11,943 nucleotides of DNA, from NCBI GenBank assembly GCA_031290375.1, contig JAITNR010000208.1, positions 1-11,943 on the forward strand, given 5' to 3'. The position numbers and the translations under genes are program-made. The notes beneath the pieces are model-generated. The model was not told the origin of the DNA. It saw only the letters and a program-made list of their open reading frames with translations, and ran no database searches. Within the stretch, counting starts at the first letter, position 1. Each line of letters begins with the position of its first letter. This DNA is from Prevotellaceae bacterium. GTDB taxonomy: Bacteria; Bacteroidota; Bacteroidia; Bacteroidales; Paludibacteraceae. Shown here piece after piece: positions 7,835 to 11,943 of the stretch.

Positions 7835-10465
7835 TTAATTGTTAATTGTTAAAGTCGCTTTATCTACCGCCTTTTCCAATCCTTGCGAGTTTTTGCCGCC
7901 TGCCTGGGCAAAAAATGCCTGTCCGCCGCCACCGCCTTCTATTTCCTTTGCTGCCTGACGGATTATCTGTACAGCGTTCATTCCTGCCGCCACCAAATCG
8001 TCTGACAACAAAACTGTTAACGATGGTTTGCCATCAAAAACAGAGCCTATAACCACTTTCAATTTTTCATTCTGTCGATTGCGAATTTGAAACGCAAGGA
8101 TTTTTGCCTGTTCAGCAGGAATGTCAGCAGTATATTTTACAATCTTTATTCCGTCCTTTTCAACAGATTGCGATAGGAGTTTTTCCGAAAATTCAGCAAG
8201 ATTTTGCATTACAAACACTTCTACTCGCTTTTTCAAATCGGCGTTTTCTTCTACAATTTTGCGGATAGCTACCCGCAAATCAGGGGCATTGTTAAGAAAT
8301 TCCCTTGCACTGTTGGCAAAATCCTGAAATTCATCCAATACTTTTTCTACCATTTCGCCCGTAATTGCCTCAATTCTGCGTATGCCCGCAGCAATTGACG
8401 ACTCGGAAATGATGCGAACCATACCTATTTCACCTGTGGAATGGACATGCGTGCCGCCACAGAGTTCAACCGAATTCCCGAACTTGATTATACGCACCGT
8501 TTCGCCGTATTTTTCGCCAAACAATGCCATTGCCCCCATTTGCTGTGCCTCTGCAATAGACATATTACGCACCTCATCTCGATGTAAATTTTCTCTAACT
8601 CGCTTGTTTGCAATATGTTCCACTTGGCGAATTTCCTGCTGTGTCATTTTTTGAAAGTGCGAGAAGTCAAACCTCAAACTTTCGGGCGACACATACGAAC
8701 CTTTTTGTTCAACGTGCTTGCCCAAGACTTCCCGCAACGCCTCATGCAAAATATGCGTTGCAGAGTGGTTTCGAGCGGTTGCATTGCGTTTTTCGATATT
8801 TATTTTTGCCAAAAATTTCTGATTTACATCTTTGGGCAATGTCTTTGAAATATGCACGGAAAGATTGTTTTCCTTCTTTGTATCAACAATTTCCACTTCA
8901 GCAACGTCCGTTTCAGAAGAGGAATACAACCAGCCGCAATCGCCTACCTGACCGCCCATTTCGGCATAAAAAGGTGTTTTTTCAAGAACTATTTGGTAAA
9001 ATTCATCATTTTTCTGCTTTACATTTCTGTAACGTAATATTTTGGTTTCTACCTTATTAGCATCATATCCGACAAATTCAGTTTCACCGTCATTTACAAT
9101 TATCCAGTCGCCCGTTTCAACGCTTGCTGCATTGCGTGCACGCTCCCTTTGTTTTTTCATTTCGGAACTAAATTCTTCTATATTAACGACTTTGCCGTTT
9201 TCACGCAAAATCAATTCCGTTAAATCAAGCGGAAAACCGTAAGTATCATAAAGTTCGAAAGCAATTTTTCCACTCAAAATATTTTCATTCGTATTTTCTG
9301 CCAACTGTTTGTCCAACAACTTAATACCCGTTTCCAAAGTACGCAAAAATGCCTCTTCTTCTTCCTTAATCACTTTTTCAATCAACGATTTTTGGGCAAT
9401 CAGTTCGGGGTAGGCACTGCCCATAACCTCGCAAAGCACAGGGATAAGTTTGTACATAAACGATTGACGTTGAGCAAGAAAAGTATATCCATAGCGCACC
9501 GCACGCCGCAAAATTCGGCGAATAACATACCCCGCCTTTGCATTGGAAGGCAACTGTCCGTCAGCAATCGAAAAAGCAATGGTGCGAATATGGTCTGCAA
9601 TAACTCGCATAGCAACAATTTCAGTTTCTCCATGCGTAGAATGAAGGCTGACATTCGTAATTTTCTCTATTTCCTTTATTATCGGCTGAAAAATATCCGT
9701 GTCGTAGTTTGACAACTTGCCTTGCAATGCCATACACAACCGTTCAAAGCCCATTCCTGTGTCTATGACTTTGTTTGGCAACCCTTCAAGCGAGCCGTCT
9801 GACTTGCGATTAAACTGCATAAACACAAGATTCCAAATTTCAATCACTTGCGGGTGGCTTTGATTAACGAGCGTAAATCCGTCTATTTCAGCACGTTCTT
9901 TGTCGGGACGAATGTCAATGTGAACCTCCGAACAGGGACCGCACGGACCTGTATCGCCCATTTCCCAAAAATTGTCCTTTTTGTTGCCGTTGAAGATCCT
10001 GTTCTCAGGCAAAAACTGCTTCCAATAACCTGCTGCCTCGTTGTCGCGTTCAAGGTTATCTTCGATACTTCCTTCAAACACAGTAACATACAGTCGATTT
10101 TTGTCCAATCCAAGTACTTCGGTCAAAAACTCCCACGCCCATCCAATCGCTTCCTTTTTGAAGTAGTCGCCAAACGACCAATTGCCAAGCATTTCAAACA
10201 TTGTATGGTGATAGGTGTCATGTCCGACCTCCTCCAAATCGTTATGTTTGCCACTTACACGAAGGCATTTCTGGCTATCGGCAACACGCGGATATTTTAT
10301 CGGGTCATTGCCCAAAATGATGTTTTTGAACTGATTCATACCCGCATTGGTAAACATAAGCGTAGGGTCATCCTTAATTACCATCGGTGCAGATGACACA
10401 ATTTTATGATTTTTTGAAGCAAAAAAATCAATGAAAGATTGTCGTATTTCTTTAGACGTCAGCAT
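7835..10465 (-). CDS. alaS: Alanyl-tRNA synthetase
   Basis: This cytosolic enzyme charges tRNA-Ala and clears mischarged Ser/Gly. The 876-residue length is normal. The class II catalytic core is at the N-terminus: motif 1 region DDPTLMFTNAGMNQFK (32-47), motif 2 region SGKHNDLEEVGHDTYHHTMF (71-90) and EMLGNWSFGDYF (91-102), and motif 3 DTGMGFERL (235-243). The editing domain keeps its metal ligands, HSATH (His567, His571) and CGGTH (Cys669, His673). The C-terminal C-Ala domain ends with the glycine-rich IEGGGGGQAFFAQAGG (842-857). Nothing is missing. The gene heads the minus-strand block and diverges from the M23 peptidase gene across 135 bp. No Shine-Dalgarno sequence precedes the ATG, as is common in this phylum. 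Confidence 0.98.
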   Translation of the reverse strand: MLTSKEIRQSFIDFFASKNHKIVSSAPMVIKDDPTLMFTNAGMNQFKNIILGNDPIKYPRVADSQKCLRVSGKHNDLEEVGHDTYHHTMFEMLGNWSFGDYFKKEAIGWAWEFLTEVLGLDKNRLYVTVFEGSIEDNLERDNEAAGYWKQFLPENRIFNGNKKDNFWEMGDTGPCGPCSEVHIDIRPDKERAEIDGFTLVNQSHPQVIEIWNLVFMQFNRKSDGSLEGLPNKVIDTGMGFERLCMALQGKLSNYDTDIFQPIIKEIEKITNVSLHSTHGETEIVAMRVIADHIRTIAFSIADGQLPSNAKAGYVIRRILRRAVRYGYTFLAQRQSFMYKLIPVLCEVMGSAYPELIAQKSLIEKVIKEEEEAFLRTLETGIKLLDKQLAENTNENILSGKIAFELYDTYGFPLDLTELILRENGKVVNIEEFSSEMKKQRERARNAASVETGDWIIVNDGETEFVGYDANKVETKILRYRNVKQKNDEFYQIVLEKTPFYAEMGGQVGDCGWLYSSSETDVAEVEIVDTKKENNLSVHISKTLPKDVNQKFLAKINIEKRNATARNHSATHILHEALREVLGKHVEQKGSYVSPESLRFDFSHFQKMTQQEIRQVEHIANKRVRENLHRDEVRNMSIAEAQQMGAMALFGEKYGETVRIIKFGNSVELCGGTHVHSTGEIGMVRIISESSIAAGIRRIEAITGEMVEKVLDEFQDFANSAREFLNNAPDLRVAIRKIVEENADLKKRVEVFVMQNLAEFSEKLLSQSVEKDGIKIVKYTADIPAEQAKILAFQIRNRQNEKLKVVIGSVFDGKPSLTVLLSDDLVAAGMNAVQIIRQAAKEIEGGGGGQAFFAQAGGKNSQGLEKAVDKATLTINN

Positions 10466-10525
10466 ATTATAATCAACAAACTATGGGTTATAACGTTAAA
10501 TCGTATTTAACAAAAAAAAATCAAG

Positions 10526-10556
10526 TTGCAAAGTTAACAAAATTTTATTACTTTTG
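10526..10556 (+). promoter_or_regulatory. Putative Bacteroidota promoter for the M23 peptidase gene
   Basis: TTG (10526-10528), a 20-nt spacer and TACTTTTG (10549-10556) match the Bacteroidota -33/-7 promoter pattern, with an exact TAnnTTTG -7 box. Transcription would begin near 10563 and leave a leader of about 40 nt before the ATG at 10601. Confidence 0.62.
10529..10536 (-). promoter_or_regulatory. Possible -7 box of alaS
   Basis: Minus-strand TAACTTTG fits TAnnTTTG exactly and lies 63 nt before the alaS ATG. No good -33 box is seen at 19-20 nt, so support is limited. If real, it directly abuts the -33 element of the divergent M23 promoter. Confidence 0.35.
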
Positions 10557-10600
10557 CCTCACTCTGTTTCTAACAAATTCGGTTTTTTACAAATTCATTT

Positions 10601-11566
10601 ATGGCAAAAAAAACAAAATTCCATTTTAATCAAGAAACTCTGTCATTTGAAAAGATAGAAATGACTTTTGTGAAAGTGGTAAAATATGTTGCGCTGCATC
10701 TTTTTACAGGTTTGGGATTGGGAGTGATAGCATTTTTTGTTATTTCTTCCGTTTTACCCTCTCCTTTGGAAAAAAGTTTGCGAAAAGAAAATGCCGAATT
10801 GAAAAACAATTACGCAATTCTTGACAGGCGAATTAGCGGAATGAATGGTATAATGGCAGATTTGCAACAGCGGGACAACAATCTTTATCGCGTTATCTTT
10901 CAGACAGACCCAATCGACAGGTCGCTCAGACACAGCAATGTAATAAAGGAATACGACAAAATCGACAATATGAGCAATTCGCGATTAATAGACTATGCTA
11001 TTGACAAGGCAAATGATGTGGCGAAGCAGATTTATGTTCAGTCAAAATCATACGATGAGCTTTTCCTGCTTTCCAAAAAACAGGAGGAAAAATTGCAGTG
11101 TTTGCCGGCAATTCAGCCTGTTATGAATAAGGATTTGAGCAGAGTTGCCTCAGGCTACGGCTACCGAAACGACCCCGTATATCACACAACAAGGTTCCAC
11201 GCAGGAATGGACTTTACAGCACCCACAGGAACAGACATATATGCTACAGGCAACGGGAAAATCGACTTTGCAGGCTGGCGACAGGGTTACGGCAATTGCG
11301 TGATTATCAATCACGGTTTTGATTATGAAACCCTTTACGGGCACTTGAGCACAATTTCAGTGCGTGAAGGGCAAAAGGTAACTCGTGGTGAGATTATCGG
11401 TTTGGTTGGCAGCACAGGCAAATCCACTGGACCTCACCTGCATTATGAGGTTCATTTCAGAGGACAGATTCAAGACCCAAGAAACTTCTATTTTCTCGAC
11501 CTGACCCCAGAAGAGTATGACAGAATGATTTCATTATCTGAAAATTCGGGACAGGTATTTGATTAG
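10601..11566 (+). CDS. Membrane-anchored M23 (LytM-type) metallopeptidase
   Basis: The 321-residue product has a short cytosolic N-terminus and one membrane segment (about 28-51, VKYVALHLFTGLGLGVIAFF onward). A predicted coiled coil starts in LEKSLRKENAELKNNYAIL (56-74) and may extend to about 165. The C-terminal M23 domain (about 183-297) keeps all zinc and catalytic residues: HAGMD (His200, Asp204), YGHLS (His248) and GPHLHYEV (His279, His281). M23 enzymes cut peptidoglycan cross-links or stems. The layout resembles periplasmic cell-elongation/division or MepM-like hydrolases, with the catalytic domain in the periplasm. Intact ligands suggest an active enzyme rather than an EnvC-type activator. 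It is divergent from alaS. A MerR-family gene often follows in Bacteroidales, as I recall, but here an IS-derived ORF does. Confidence 0.95.
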   Translation: MAKKTKFHFNQETLSFEKIEMTFVKVVKYVALHLFTGLGLGVIAFFVISSVLPSPLEKSLRKENAELKNNYAILDRRISGMNGIMADLQQRDNNLYRVIFQTDPIDRSLRHSNVIKEYDKIDNMSNSRLIDYAIDKANDVAKQIYVQSKSYDELFLLSKKQEEKLQCLPAIQPVMNKDLSRVASGYGYRNDPVYHTTRFHAGMDFTAPTGTDIYATGNGKIDFAGWRQGYGNCVIINHGFDYETLYGHLSTISVREGQKVTRGEIIGLVGSTGKSTGPHLHYEVHFRGQIQDPRNFYFLDLTPEEYDRMISLSENSGQVFD

Positions 11567-11583
11567 TTGAAAATTGAAAATTA

Positions 11584-11615
11584 GATGCACTTAACTGCAT
11601 GATGCAACTAAGGCA
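11584..11615. repeat. Near-palindrome and tandem GATGCA repeats before the transposase ORF
   Basis: ATGCACTTAACTGCAT (11585-11600) is a palindrome except for one symmetric C/C mismatch pair. GATGCA occurs at 11584-11589 and again at 11601-11606, with similar sequence following each copy. It lies 43 bp before the transposase ATG and 18 bp after the M23 stop, so it may be an IS end or transposase binding site. The element's other end is outside the window, so this cannot be confirmed. Confidence 0.35.
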
Positions 11616-11658
11616 ATAAAAATAAATAACTTATAATAGTTTTCAAAAAAAAGCAGAG

Positions 11659-11943
11659 ATGAAAAAAGTAGATTTCACTTATGATATAGATAAACATAAA
11701 ATGTTTATCTATTCGCAGATGCCAGAGCGTTTAAAGCGTTTATATGTTGGGTTGGAAGCAATGAAAGCGGGCTATAACGGTGTTGCCGAAGTGTCCGAGC
11801 AATTTGATGTTCATAAACATACAGTCAGGCGAGGGAAAAAAGAATTGATAGGCAATTATAAAAATGCGGGACGAGAATGGGAAACATCAAAGCATCCGAA
11901 AGAAGTAAAGGTATATGATTTCATTGATAAGGAGTTAGGCAAA
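11659..11943 (+). pseudogene. ISAzo13-type transposase with apparent internal deletion, runs off the window
   Basis: An ORF from ATG 11659 is open to the window edge (95 codons). Residues 22-60 (PERLKRLYVGLEAMKAGYNG, then VAEVSEQFDVHKHTVRRGK) match the N-terminal helix-turn-helix region of ISAzo13-family transposases. The next residues, KKELIGNYKNAGREW (60-74) and KVYDFIDKELGK (84-95), match the catalytic region that normally follows the first Asp of the DDE triad (family pattern VDTKKKEL-x-GNFKNAGREW). In intact members, as I recall, these two regions are separated by roughly 200 residues including a GGGR motif. Here they are fused in frame, so the first catalytic Asp is missing and the protein should be inactive. 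The rest of the C-terminus lies beyond the window. Confidence 0.75.

Noticed and set aside
7805..7852. AATTG/TTAATTG short repeats around the alaS stop
   Set aside because: Low-complexity AT-rich sequence partly inside the alaS C-terminal codons; no regular unit that would suggest a functional repeat array.
9848..10396. Plus-strand ORF of 182 codons
   Set aside because: Antisense to the strongly conserved catalytic core of alaS, so a shadow frame.

Overview
The window looks like an AT-rich chromosomal segment of a Bacteroidota bacterium, probably Bacteroidales-like. Four things support this. It carries gldH, a gliding/type IX secretion lipoprotein gene confined to that phylum. Promoter-like sites match the Bacteroidota -33 TTTG / -7 TAnnTTTG pattern. 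Shine-Dalgarno sequences are weak or absent. A LytM-type M23 peptidase gene is divergent from alaS, an arrangement I recall from this group.

Layout: positions 1-464 hold the 3' part of a broken IS1634-type transposase gene (frameshifted and truncated). From 10465 down to 655, seven genes lie head to tail on the minus strand. In transcription order they are alaS (alanyl-tRNA synthetase), an AtuA/DUF1446-family protein, mtgA (peptidoglycan glycosyltransferase), a secreted protein with two Ig-like repeats and a Q/N/A-rich tail, an ECF sigma factor, gldH, and uvrA. The last two overlap by 11 bp. On the plus strand, 10601-11566 encodes a membrane-anchored M23 peptidase. From 11659 to the window end runs an ISAzo13-type transposase ORF that appears to have lost its middle.

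Functionally this is mostly a housekeeping and cell-envelope block: translation (alaS), excision repair (uvrA), wall synthesis and remodelling (mtgA, M23), envelope/gliding (gldH), a secreted repeat protein, and one ECF regulator. The minus-strand gaps range from an 11-bp overlap to 181 bp, so several transcription units are likely rather than one operon. Promoter candidates can be placed before the M23 gene and the Ig-repeat gene, with weaker ones before alaS and mtgA.

I found no CRISPR array, tRNA, rRNA, phage module or recognisable defence system. The most interesting points are the internally deleted ISAzo13 transposase with a short-homology junction, the Ig-repeat protein next to an ECF sigma factor, the AtuA-family gene without its usual small partner, the UvrA that lacks two expected Cys pairs, and the gldH/uvrA overlap. 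None of these amounts to a demonstrated new system.
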